From JAAGZL01 sp050288625 (GTDB taxonomy: Bacteria > Pseudomonadota > Gammaproteobacteria > Chromatiales > Chromatiaceae): a stretch of DNA of 23,106 bases. The stretch is from positions 1-23,106 of the forward strand of contig JBNKEE010000008.1 of the NCBI GenBank assembly GCA_050288625.1, read 5' to 3'. Shown here piece by piece: positions 17,409 to 23,106 of the stretch; the stretch's first letter is position 1, and every line of letters begins with the position of its first letter. The position numbers were made by a program, and so were the translations under genes. Below the pieces are notes generated by a model, which saw only the letters and a program-made list of their open reading frames with translations, did no database searches and was not told the DNA's origin.

Positions 17409-18464
17409 TCAAGTTCTGCCCTTTTTTTGTTTTATGGCTTTAACTACTTTGACCATTTTTGCGAAGTCTCGCCCCTGGGCGCGCTTCTCAGCCAAGCTTG
17501 CTGTCGCGTGAGCATTTTCACGCAGTAACTTTTTATAGTTGGACAGTCGGCGACTATCAAGCTCGCCCTCTTCTATAGCTCGAAGTACCGCGCAACCTGG
17601 CTCCGTTTCGTGGTTACAGTCAGCGAACTTACACTGTGCCGCAAGCGCATCAATATCATCGAAAACGGCATCAATCGAGCCATTGATTTCTGCGACTCTT
17701 AGCTCTCGCATGCCTGGGACATCAATAAGAAGGCCGCCTGACGGCAGGATGTGTAATTCACGGTGTGTCGTGGTATGGCGGCCCTTCTTGTCATCGTCGC
17801 GAATTTCTTCCGTAGAAGCCAAGGAGCGTCCTGCCAATGTATTAAGAATGGTGGACTTTCCCACACCAGATGAACCGACAAGCGCAACGGTGGAGGTATT
17901 ATCAATCCAGGCGGAAAGCCCACTGACGGACACAGGGTCAAGAGCGTTGATTGCCTCAACAGGAACTCCTGCTTTGGTTTTTCGGGCACGATGGACATAA
18001 CTATCTACATCTTCAACGAGGTCAGCCTTGGTGAGAACGATGACCGGCATTGCCCCGGACTCTGTGCACAGTGCAAGGTACCGTTCTAGTCGTGACTCTT
18101 TAAACTCCTCATTGCAGGATGTAACTATGAAAAGGGTATCGATATTCGCGGCTATAGGCTGGAGTTCATTGTTTTCGCCCGCACCCAAACGCTTGAATAA
18201 ACTTTTCCGCTCGAGGACTCGTTCAATTCTCGAAAGTGACTCATCTAGTACGACCCAATCACCAACAGTTGGTCGATCAATGGCGGCCATCCGGCGTAAG
18301 GCGGGCGAGAGTTCTACAACCCGATCGCCCGAACCACAGGCGACTGTGCTTCTCGTTCGTTGTACTGTCGTTACGCGCCCCAGACGCTCTTGTAATAAGG
18401 CGGCGTCTGTTAGTTGCTGAGTAAAGAATGGAACAAGACCTAATTTTTGTAGTAAATCATTCAC
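17409..18464 (-). CDS. rsgA: RsgA-type circularly permuted GTPase (ribosome small subunit-dependent)
   Basis: RsgA proteins help late 30S subunit maturation and hydrolyse GTP when bound to the ribosome. The 351-residue protein has an N-terminal OB-like region (to about 100) and the G motifs in permuted order: TKAD (145-148, G4), GSSGVGKST (197-205, G1), a GRHTTTH switch (228-234), DVPG (248-251, G3). A C-terminal zinc motif uses Cys278, Cys283, His285 and Cys291. All key residues are intact. The length and divergent N-terminus resemble the second, accessory RsgA copies found in many Proteobacteria, so it may be a paralogue of a housekeeping rsgA elsewhere. It converges on nifA with a 34-bp gap that holds no obvious terminator hairpin. 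A 49-nt palindrome sits just upstream of its start. Confidence 0.85.
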   Translation of the reverse strand: MNDLLQKLGLVPFFTQQLTDAALLQERLGRVTTVQRTRSTVACGSGDRVVELSPALRRMAAIDRPTVGDWVVLDESLSRIERVLERKSLFKRLGAGENNELQPIAANIDTLFIVTSCNEEFKESRLERYLALCTESGAMPVIVLTKADLVEDVDSYVHRARKTKAGVPVEAINALDPVSVSGLSAWIDNTSTVALVGSSGVGKSTILNTLAGRSLASTEEIRDDDKKGRHTTTHRELHILPSGGLLIDVPGMRELRVAEINGSIDAVFDDIDALAAQCKFADCNHETEPGCAVLRAIEEGELDSRRLSNYKKLLRENAHATASLAEKRAQGRDFAKMVKVVKAIKQKKGRT

Positions 18465-18487
18465 GCTATAAGTCCAATATCAAGAGC

Positions 18488-18536
18488 TCAGGGGACACAA
18501 TACTTAATTGAAGGAATTACGTATTGTGTCCCCTGA
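18488..18536. repeat. 49-nt near-perfect palindrome ending one base before a stop codon
   Basis: TCAGGGGACACAATAC (18488-18503) pairs with GTATTGTGTCCCCTGA (18521-18536) over 16 perfect base pairs. After one mismatch, TAATT/AATTA pair around a GAAGG loop. It ends one base before the TAA (18538-18540) of the minus-strand HEPN-like gene and about 24 bp upstream of rsgA. It lacks the trailing T-run of a classic terminator. From memory, GGGGACACAATAC-type palindromes occur dispersed in many gammaproteobacterial genomes. Confidence 0.85.
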
Positions 18537-18537
18537 A

Positions 18538-19287
18538 TTACTTTTGTTGGGCGGCACCTGCATTCAGTAAACCTAGCAGCTCCTTCGTCTCAGCGACAAC
18601 AGCTTCATGGACTCGGCTGGTCGTGGGCCATTTTTCAGCATTTCTCATAAACGACCTTAGTGAGTACTTAATCGGACTAAGCACAGGACGGCGACCATTC
18701 ATATACAGCTGCCAGAACATCTCGTAGAGCTTCAGAAGATAGACAAACAGTTTTTGTAGCTCAACTATTTTAGTCACCGAATAGAGCTTTACGACATCAT
18801 CATGGTTTGCAAGAACCCTATGAGCGAAGACCTTGCTACGCAGAGGCCGATACTTCTTATTGTAAAGCCCCTGATAAACGTTAGCCCTTGTTCTGATACG
18901 CTTCACATCATCTTCGGTCGGCACGTACACATCTCGAAGATAGTCTTGGAGCCATTCATCAGCATTAGAACTTCCCGCCCGCTTTCGATCTGCCAACGCA
19001 CGCTTTGAAAAAATATCGAGATTATTAGAAAAATACTCTATTACCGCACCAAGATTGTGTTGTGTCGTATGGTCGTAAGCCCTACCTAGCGCGATCATAT
19101 ACCCACACTGCCATCCGTGTCGGGTAGAGTTCCAAAGTACAGGAGTCTGATTTACGGCAGCAAGAAAATCTTTGTTTTTACGCAATGAGTCGTTGAATGC
19201 GAGATCCAGGTAAAGCAATTGGATGCCACTCCATGCATCCTGCTGCAAATGCTCTAGTATTGTTGAAAATCTCTCTGATTTGCCCAT
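18538..19287 (-). CDS. HEPN-like protein, possibly AbiU2-related
   Basis: A 249-residue, mostly helical, soluble protein with no signal peptide or membrane span. It contains LRSKVFAHRV, where Arg150 and His156 fit the RX4-6H motif of HEPN ribonucleases, preceded by a helix (LGRAYDHTTQ) like that of AbiU2-type abortive infection proteins. Family membership is my recognition of pattern rather than a search result. HEPN proteins are typically toxins or defence effectors that cut RNA, often paired with an antitoxin; none of the usual small nucleotidyltransferase partners is next to it. A TATAAT-type -10 (minus strand, 19313-19318) lies within the leader repeat 25 bp before the ATG. It may belong to the same island as the next HEPN-like gene. 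Confidence 0.6.
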   Translation of the reverse strand: MGKSERFSTILEHLQQDAWSGIQLLYLDLAFNDSLRKNKDFLAAVNQTPVLWNSTRHGWQCGYMIALGRAYDHTTQHNLGAVIEYFSNNLDIFSKRALADRKRAGSSNADEWLQDYLRDVYVPTEDDVKRIRTRANVYQGLYNKKYRPLRSKVFAHRVLANHDDVVKLYSVTKIVELQKLFVYLLKLYEMFWQLYMNGRRPVLSPIKYSLRSFMRNAEKWPTTSRVHEAVVAETKELLGLLNAGAAQQK

Positions 19288-19302
19288 GACTTAGTTTTCA
19301 GC

Positions 19303-19357
19303 CCAACAGTAGATTATACAGCCGGCTCATATATTGACTTACACAACCAGCCCTAAC
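19303..19357 (-). repeat. 55-bp leader repeat, copy A (carries a -10 element)
   Basis: Matches 20116-20170 at 46 of 55 positions with no gaps. It ends 16 bp upstream of the HEPN-like gene start at 19287. On the minus strand it contains TGTATAAT (-10 hexamer at 19313-19318), so it can act as promoter and leader for that gene. A recognisable -35 is weak. Confidence 0.8.
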
Positions 19358-19360
19358 GGG

Positions 19361-19440
19361 ATCAATGGGGTCAGACTCCATTGATCTGCACCAAATAAAC
19401 TTATTTTTCGTTAAAATCAATCGAGTCTGACCCTATTGAT
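19361..19440. repeat. 25-bp inverted repeat pair abutting a stop codon
   Basis: Left arm 19361-19385 (ATCAAT, then GGGTCAGACTC, then ATTGAT) and right arm 19416-19440 are reverse complements at 23 of 25 positions, around a 30-nt AT-rich loop that itself holds AAATAA/TTATTT. The right arm touches the TGA of the minus-strand gene 19441-20097, and the left arm nearly touches leader repeat A. From memory, GGGTCAGACTC-type inverted repeats recur in gammaproteobacterial genomes next to accessory genes, some near REP-associated transposases; no transposase is present here. Confidence 0.85.
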
Positions 19441-20097
19441 TCATGGAAATTTAAGAATTAACTCTTCGGTAAATTTGATTGTTGTTTCAACATCCTCTTG
19501 CTCGAACTCATCCCATTGAGCATGAGTAGCTTTTGTTCGAACGTGCGCAGAAACTCGCGCACGCTTTGCCTTTATTTGTGTAAACAAATTATTCTTAGTT
19601 AGTTCTGAAATTATTGAATCTAATTTCTTTCCCTTTTCTTCGATACCATTATTTCGACAAATAGTTCTTAATATATCTTCGAAAACCACGCCTGCAATTA
19701 CACCTGCCTCATTAGGTCTCTTATTCTTTAAATATTCTTTTGCATGATCAAGAAAATCATCAAATGCTTCGGCTTTTGCTTGAGCTTCAATGGAGCTAAC
19801 AAGTCCATTCTCCACATCACGCAACATTTCCTGAAGTATTATTGTTACTTCACCAACTGATTCATGTATACAATAACCTCTTTCTGAAGCACATATTTTA
19901 TCAATTGCTGTGCGATAGGGATTCTCTGTTTCTTTAATTAGTAAATGAACGATATTTTGAGAAGGCGCAAGCCAACCTTTGCACATTTGCCTGTGATTTT
20001 CATTTAAAACTTGGCCGTCTTCGTTACCAATTTTAAGATTTCGTCCACTACTAATTAATTCATTAATTCTATTTAATAGTTTTTCATCAATTTTCAT
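19441..20097 (-). CDS. HEPN-like hypothetical protein (C-terminal RX4H motif)
   Basis: A 218-residue protein, helical throughout, with no membrane segment. The C-terminal region GVIAGVVFEDILRTICRNNG, then KAKRARVSAHVRTKATHAQWDE, resembles the helix pair of HEPN/DUF4145-type domains; Arg187 and His192 give RX4H. I do not recognise the N-terminal 100 residues. The gene is markedly AT-rich compared with the nif genes on either side, a sign of recent acquisition. The start is supported by AAAGG about 8 nt before the ATG. It has the same surroundings as the neighbouring 249-residue gene: leader repeat upstream, inverted repeat at the stop. Function unknown; a defence or RNA-cleaving role is inference from the motif and context. 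Confidence 0.55.
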   Translation of the reverse strand: MKIDEKLLNRINELISSGRNLKIGNEDGQVLNENHRQMCKGWLAPSQNIVHLLIKETENPYRTAIDKICASERGYCIHESVGEVTIILQEMLRDVENGLVSSIEAQAKAEAFDDFLDHAKEYLKNKRPNEAGVIAGVVFEDILRTICRNNGIEEKGKKLDSIISELTKNNLFTQIKAKRARVSAHVRTKATHAQWDEFEQEDVETTIKFTEELILKFP

Positions 20098-20115
20098 TTA
20101 GTGGCCTTTGATTGT

Positions 20116-20170
20116 CCAACAATAGATCACACAACCGGCTCGCATATCGACTTAAACAACCAGCCCCAAC
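20116..20170 (-). repeat. 55-bp leader repeat, copy B
   Basis: Second copy of the 55-bp repeat (46/55 identity with 19303-19357, same orientation), starting 19 bp upstream of the 20097 start codon. The -10-like TATAAT of copy A is changed here (TGTGAT at the equivalent place), so promoter strength may differ. Confidence 0.8.
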
Positions 20171-20318
20171 ATTGAAACATCCAGCGAAGAAACACCCAAT
20201 GGGCAGTGATATGAGGTTGATCTTGGTACATCCTGCCAAGGGGGTATTTCCTATTTGTTGTTGAGGTTATCAGAGAAGTGGTGGTTTAGGTAGGGCAGAC
20301 TTTTATAACACCGTCACC

Positions 20319-20335
20319 CCGCGGCTTGACCGCGG
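20319..20335. repeat. Short CCGCGG hairpin
   Basis: CCGCGG-CTTGA-CCGCGG forms a perfect 6-bp stem with a 5-nt loop, 5 bp before the REP-like element. It could be the end of the same interspersed repeat or a transcription barrier; the rest of 20171-20318 shows no feature. Confidence 0.5.
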
Positions 20336-20340
20336 ATCAA

Positions 20341-20503
20341 CTCCCTCTCCCTATGAGGGAGACGACTCCATGGATGGAGGAGGTAGTGCGACGCAGGAAG
20401 CTAAAGCTGAGGGCAGGGGTGAGGGTGAGCTATCGATATTTCCCCCTCACCCTAACCCTCCACCCCTCAAGGGGGTACCGAGGTCCCCAATGGGGAGAGG
20501 GGA
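20341..20503. repeat. REP/BIME-like inverted repeat pair, expanded copy
   Basis: Same units as at 2981-3075: CCCTCTCCC ... GGGGTGAGGG on the left and CCCTCACCCTAACCCTC ... GGGGAGAGGGG on the right. The left unit is interrupted by about 50 bp that includes CTCCATGGATGGAG, and the right unit by a shorter stretch. It forms the upstream boundary of the nifB regulatory region. Open frames across it have no support as genes. Confidence 0.7.
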
Positions 20504-20537
20504 TTTTTGCGTTCATTCGCAGGCCGGTTTCCTGCCC

Positions 20538-20553
20538 TGTTGCAGTTCCTACA
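20538..20553 (+). promoter_or_regulatory. NifA upstream activator site 1 (TGT-N10-ACA)
   Basis: TGT at 20538-20540 and ACA at 20551-20553 are separated by exactly 10 bases, matching the NifA consensus. The centre lies about 128 bp upstream of the predicted nifB transcription start. Confidence 0.75.
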
Positions 20554-20569
20554 TTCCCGGCCTTTGTCG

Positions 20570-20585
20570 TGTCGTTAAGCCTACA
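20570..20585 (+). promoter_or_regulatory. NifA upstream activator site 2 (TGT-N10-ACA)
   Basis: TGT at 20570-20572 and ACA at 20583-20585 with a 10-base spacer. It lies 32 bp (about three helical turns) from site 1 and about 95 bp upstream of the predicted start, so both sites face the same side of the helix. The stretch 20598-20625 between it and the promoter is AT-rich and could bend, but I see no clean IHF consensus. Confidence 0.75.
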
Positions 20586-20645
20586 TACCCCAGATGACAA
20601 AATATAAAGACTATAAATAACAATCAGTTAGAGCGGATCGAATAT

Positions 20646-20662
20646 TAGGCACGGCCTTTGCA
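20646..20662 (+). promoter_or_regulatory. Sigma-54 (-24/-12) promoter of nifB
   Basis: AGGCACG (GG at 20648-20649) and TTTGCA (GC at 20660-20661) have the invariant 10-bp separation, close to the TGGCACG-N4-TTGCA consensus. Predicted start is near 20673, about 40 bp before the nifB ATG. Confidence 0.85.
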
Positions 20663-20712
20663 GTACCGATGGTATTACGAATTCGTCGGTATGTCAGACA
20701 GGAGACCGGGTA

Positions 20713-22227
20713 ATGCCAGCAGGGGTATTCGATCCAGCAAAACAAGAATCAGGGTGTAGTCCAAGCGCGGGTTGCGATGCCTCCGGCTGTGGCGGTAGTA
20801 GCGATCAGCTTGATCATCTACCGGAACATATCCGGGCCAAGGTACATAACCATCCCTGCTTTTCGGAACAGGCCCATCACCACTATGCCCGCATGCATGT
20901 GGCGGTGGCCCCCGCATGTAACATCCAGTGTCACTACTGTAATCGCAAATATGACTGTTCCAACGAATCCCGCCCCGGTGTGGTCTCTGAACTATTGACC
21001 CCGGATCAGGCGGTGAAGAAGGTGCTGGCGGTGGCGGCCACTATTCCGCAGATGACGGTGCTGGGTGTGGCCGGTCCCGGTGATCCCCTGGCCAATCCGG
21101 AGCGCACCTTCGAGACCTTTCGTCAACTGCCCGCGAAGGCGCCGGACATCAAACTCTGTGTCTCCACCAACGGCCTGAATCTGCCGGAGCAGGTGGAGGA
21201 GCTGTGCAAACACAATATCGACCACGTCACCATCACCATCAACTGTATCGACCCGGATGTGGGGGCCGAGATCTATCCCTGGATCTTCTGGAACAACCGT
21301 CGCATCAAGGGGCGCAAGGCCGCAAAGATCCTGATCCGGCAACAGCAGAAGGGTCTGAAGATGCTGGCAGAGCGCGGTGTGCTGGTGAAGGTCAACTCGG
21401 TGATGATTCCTGGCGTCAACGATAAGCACCTGGAAGAGGTAAGTAAGGTAGTGAAAGAGAACGGCGCCTTCCTGCACAACGTGATGCCACTCATAGCCGA
21501 ACCGGAACACGGCACATTCTATGGGATTATGGGACAGCGCGGTCCCACCCATGAAGAGCTGCAGACCCTGCAGGACAGTTGCGCCGGAGACATGAACATG
21601 ATGCGCCACTGCCGTCAGTGCCGTGCCGATGCGGTGGGTATGCTGGGCGAGGACCGTGCCGAAGAGTTCACCATGGATAAGGTGGAGAATATGGATATCG
21701 ATTACGCGGCGGCCATGCAAAGGCGCGCCGAGTATCAGGCAGAGATAGAGGCCAAGAAAAACCAGCCCAAGCCGGTCACAGAGGTGGCGGTGTCGATCGA
21801 ATCTATCCGCATGCCCAGGAAAGAGACCAGGCCGGTATTGATGGCAGTTGCCACCGCAGGTGGTGGTGTGATCAATCAGCACTTCGGCAAGGCCAAAGAG
21901 TTCCTGGTGTATGAGGCCAGCGCCACCGATGTGCGCTTTATTGGCATTCGTCGTGCGGATAACTACTGTACCGGTCCCAGCGAGTGCGGTAGTGGCGCAG
22001 ACAGAATACCGGACATCATCCAGGCCCTGGAGGGATGTGAGGTCATGCTGTGTGCCCAGGTCGGATTCGCCCCCTGGAAAAGGCTGGAGGCCGCGGGAAT
22101 ACAGCCCAATGGCGAGCATGCGGACGAACCCATCGAAGATGCGGTGGCTGCGGTGTATAGAGAAATGCAGGCCAGCGGCAGGTTGGATGAGCAATTGATT
22201 CCTTTACCGATACAGAAGAGCGCTTGA
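20713..22227 (+). CDS. nifB: NifB, radical-SAM FeMo-cofactor precursor (NifB-co) synthase
   Basis: NifB fuses two [4Fe-4S] clusters and inserts carbide from S-adenosylmethionine to make NifB-co, the core of FeMo-co. The 504 residues include the Cys-rich N-terminus, the radical-SAM motif CNIQCHYC (Cys69, Cys73, Cys76), a GVAGPGDPLANP SAM-binding region, and later CRQCRADA for accessory-cluster binding. A C-terminal NifX/NafY-like cofactor-binding domain (about 375-490, starting VLMAVATAGGGVINQHFG) completes the two-domain form typical of Proteobacteria. ATG 20713 is preceded by CAGGAGA at good spacing. It is first in an operon with the ferredoxin gene (9-bp gap) and nifQ, driven by the sigma-54 promoter and NifA sites upstream. 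Confidence 0.97.
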   Translation: MPAGVFDPAKQESGCSPSAGCDASGCGGSSDQLDHLPEHIRAKVHNHPCFSEQAHHHYARMHVAVAPACNIQCHYCNRKYDCSNESRPGVVSELLTPDQAVKKVLAVAATIPQMTVLGVAGPGDPLANPERTFETFRQLPAKAPDIKLCVSTNGLNLPEQVEELCKHNIDHVTITINCIDPDVGAEIYPWIFWNNRRIKGRKAAKILIRQQQKGLKMLAERGVLVKVNSVMIPGVNDKHLEEVSKVVKENGAFLHNVMPLIAEPEHGTFYGIMGQRGPTHEELQTLQDSCAGDMNMMRHCRQCRADAVGMLGEDRAEEFTMDKVENMDIDYAAAMQRRAEYQAEIEAKKNQPKPVTEVAVSIESIRMPRKETRPVLMAVATAGGGVINQHFGKAKEFLVYEASATDVRFIGIRRADNYCTGPSECGSGADRIPDIIQALEGCEVMLCAQVGFAPWKRLEAAGIQPNGEHADEPIEDAVAAVYREMQASGRLDEQLIPLPIQKSA

Positions 22228-22236
22228 GGATAGAAC

Positions 22237-22515
22237 ATGGCATTCAAGATTATAGAGAGTTGTATCAACTGCTGGGCCTGTGAACCGCTCTGTCCCAGCA
22301 AGGCCATTGTTGCTGCCGATCCCCACTTTGTGATCGATGTGAAGAGGTGTACCGAGTGCGCCGGTGACTATGCCGATCCGCAGTGCGCCAATATCTGTCC
22401 CATTGAGGGCGCGATATTGGATAGCCAGGGTAGGGAGATCAATCCACCTGGTTCCTTGACCGGTATTCCACCGCTGAAATTACAGGCAGCTATGGCGGAG
22501 ATTCAGGCACGCTGA
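22237..22515 (+). CDS. fdxN: 2[4Fe-4S] ferredoxin of the nifB operon (FdxN-like)
   Basis: A 92-residue ferredoxin with two cluster-binding motifs: CINCWACEPLCP (CX2CX2CX3CP) and CTECAGDYADPQCANICP (CX2CX8CX3CP). The long spacing in the second motif is characteristic of nif-associated FdxN-type ferredoxins. In known diazotrophs the ferredoxin encoded directly after nifB supports NifB-co synthesis, probably as electron donor. The gene begins 9 bp after the nifB stop; GAGGA overlapping that stop serves as ribosome-binding site. It shares the nifB sigma-54 promoter. Some annotations call such proteins simply 4Fe-4S binding protein. Confidence 0.9.
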   Translation: MAFKIIESCINCWACEPLCPSKAIVAADPHFVIDVKRCTECAGDYADPQCANICPIEGAILDSQGREINPPGSLTGIPPLKLQAAMAEIQAR

Positions 22516-22527
22516 GGTCAACGGCAA

Positions 22528-23106
22528 ATGTTTATATCTGAAACGACAAAATCCAGTAGAAGTCGAGTACGAGGTGCGGTGATGTGCTCGGATAGGACCA
22601 GCATGGAGACGCGCAAGGATATCTATTTCTGGTTGTTGGATCACAGCCGGATAGATCACAGCTACGGATATGAAAACACCGAGTTGCTGGCGCGCATCTA
22701 TGCCAGTTGGTTAGTGGGTGAGGGTGCTCTGCCTGATTGGTTGGGTCTGGACCCCGAGATGTTCATGAGCATGATGGGCCACCATTTTCCGCAGTACCAC
22801 ATTGAGCCCATACCCAACCCGGGGCGTAGTCTGGATCTGACCAGGGCGCCGGAAACAGATGATCTGTTGCAGTTGCTGCTGCAGGGCCGCACCCAGGGTA
22901 ATCAGACCGAGATGTGGATGGCGCAGATCCTGGTGGCCGGATGTATGGGTAGTGATCATCTGTGGCAGGACCTTGGCCTGTGGTCGCGTAACGATCTGTC
23001 CCGATTGATGACCCATAATTTTCACTCCCTGGCAGCAGAAAATAACCGGGATATGAAATGGAAGAAGTTTCTGTATAAACAGCTCTGCTCGGCCGAAGGT
23101 ATCTAT
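22528..23106 (+). CDS. nifQ: NifQ, molybdenum donor for FeMo-co synthesis (3' partial)
   Basis: NifQ carries a Mo-Fe-S cluster and supplies molybdenum to NifEN/NifH during FeMo-co assembly. The frame is open for 193 codons and runs off the window at the family sequence WKKFLYKQLCSAEGIY. The Cys cluster that binds the metal should follow just past the edge and cannot be checked. Other recognisable parts are the LLARIYASWLVGEG helix and the MWMAQILVAGCMGSDHLWQDLGL stretch. I chose ATG 22528 because TGAGGT lies 9 nt before it; an in-frame ATG at 22582 is the alternative, nearer the conserved region. It starts 12 bp after the ferredoxin stop and belongs to the nifB operon. The nifO gene found between fdxN and nifQ in Azotobacter is absent. 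Confidence 0.92.
   Translation, partial: MFISETTKSSRSRVRGAVMCSDRTSMETRKDIYFWLLDHSRIDHSYGYENTELLARIYASWLVGEGALPDWLGLDPEMFMSMMGHHFPQYHIEPIPNPGRSLDLTRAPETDDLLQLLLQGRTQGNQTEMWMAQILVAGCMGSDHLWQDLGLWSRNDLSRLMTHNFHSLAAENNRDMKWKKFLYKQLCSAEGIY

Noticed and set aside
19303..19357. Integron attC site (GCCCAAC and GTTGGGC-like ends near each small gene)
   Set aside because: The core-like heptamers are not in the opposed RYYYAAC...GTTRRRY palindrome needed for attC folding, and no integron integrase is in the window. The cassette-like layout is reported without that name.
20326..20607. Small open frames (93 and 75 codons) before nifB
   Set aside because: They run through the REP-like repeat and the NifA sites, have proline/arginine-rich low-complexity translations and no ribosome-binding site.
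20992..22194. Open frame of 400 codons on the minus strand opposite nifB
   Set aside because: His- and Leu-rich translation typical of the reverse of a GC-biased gene; nifB on the plus strand is unambiguous.

Overview
The window (roughly 50-55% GC, dense genes, Shine-Dalgarno-led starts) reads as a chromosomal segment of a diazotrophic gammaproteobacterium. The strongest lineage clue is a NifL-NifA pair followed by nifB, a ferredoxin gene and nifQ, an arrangement known from Azotobacter-type nif clusters. A propionyl-CoA carboxylase / MeaB / methylmalonyl-CoA epimerase group would fit a sulfur-oxidising or symbiotic gammaproteobacterium, but the genus cannot be fixed from the sequence alone.

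Layout: (1) 1-3500, methylmalonyl-CoA branch: the 3' part of a biotin-dependent carboxylase alpha subunit (pccA-like), meaB overlapping it by 4 bp, a REP/BIME-like inverted repeat pair, then methylmalonyl-CoA epimerase. (2) 3500-7110: a DmpG-like DRE-TIM aldolase on the minus strand; an initiator tRNA-fMet with its own promoter and terminator, whose 3' end and downstream 93 bp are duplicated; a TPR-sulfotransferase fusion of lower GC. (3) 7150-14110, signalling: a membrane metallophosphoesterase on the minus strand, then a 1538-residue hybrid histidine kinase with three periplasmic solute-binding domains, translationally coupled to a REC-HD-GYP response regulator. (4) 14150-17374: nifL and nifA, overlapping by 1 bp, with a candidate sigma-54 promoter upstream. 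(5) 17409-20170: minus-strand accessory genes lying between nifA and nifB: an RsgA-type GTPase and two small proteins, each with a HEPN-like RX4-6H motif. The two HEPN-like genes form look-alike modules. Each has a palindrome ending at, or one base from, its stop codon and a 55-bp leader repeat (46/55 identical between the two) just upstream of its start. (6) 20180-23106: a REP-like repeat, two perfect TGT-N10-ACA NifA sites and a sigma-54 promoter, then nifB, a 2[4Fe-4S] ferredoxin gene and nifQ (cut by the window end).

How the parts work together: NifL (redox and nitrogen sensing anti-activator) controls NifA, which with sigma-54 and the two upstream sites would switch on nifB-ferredoxin-nifQ. 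These make the NifB cofactor precursor and supply molybdenum for FeMo-co. The hybrid kinase and HD-GYP protein look like a phosphorelay that lowers cyclic di-GMP; a link to nitrogen fixation is only positional. The most unusual part is the HEPN-like gene island inside the nif cluster. The second oddity is the tRNA-fMet duplication, which carries a 15-nt exact reverse complement of the tRNA T-arm.
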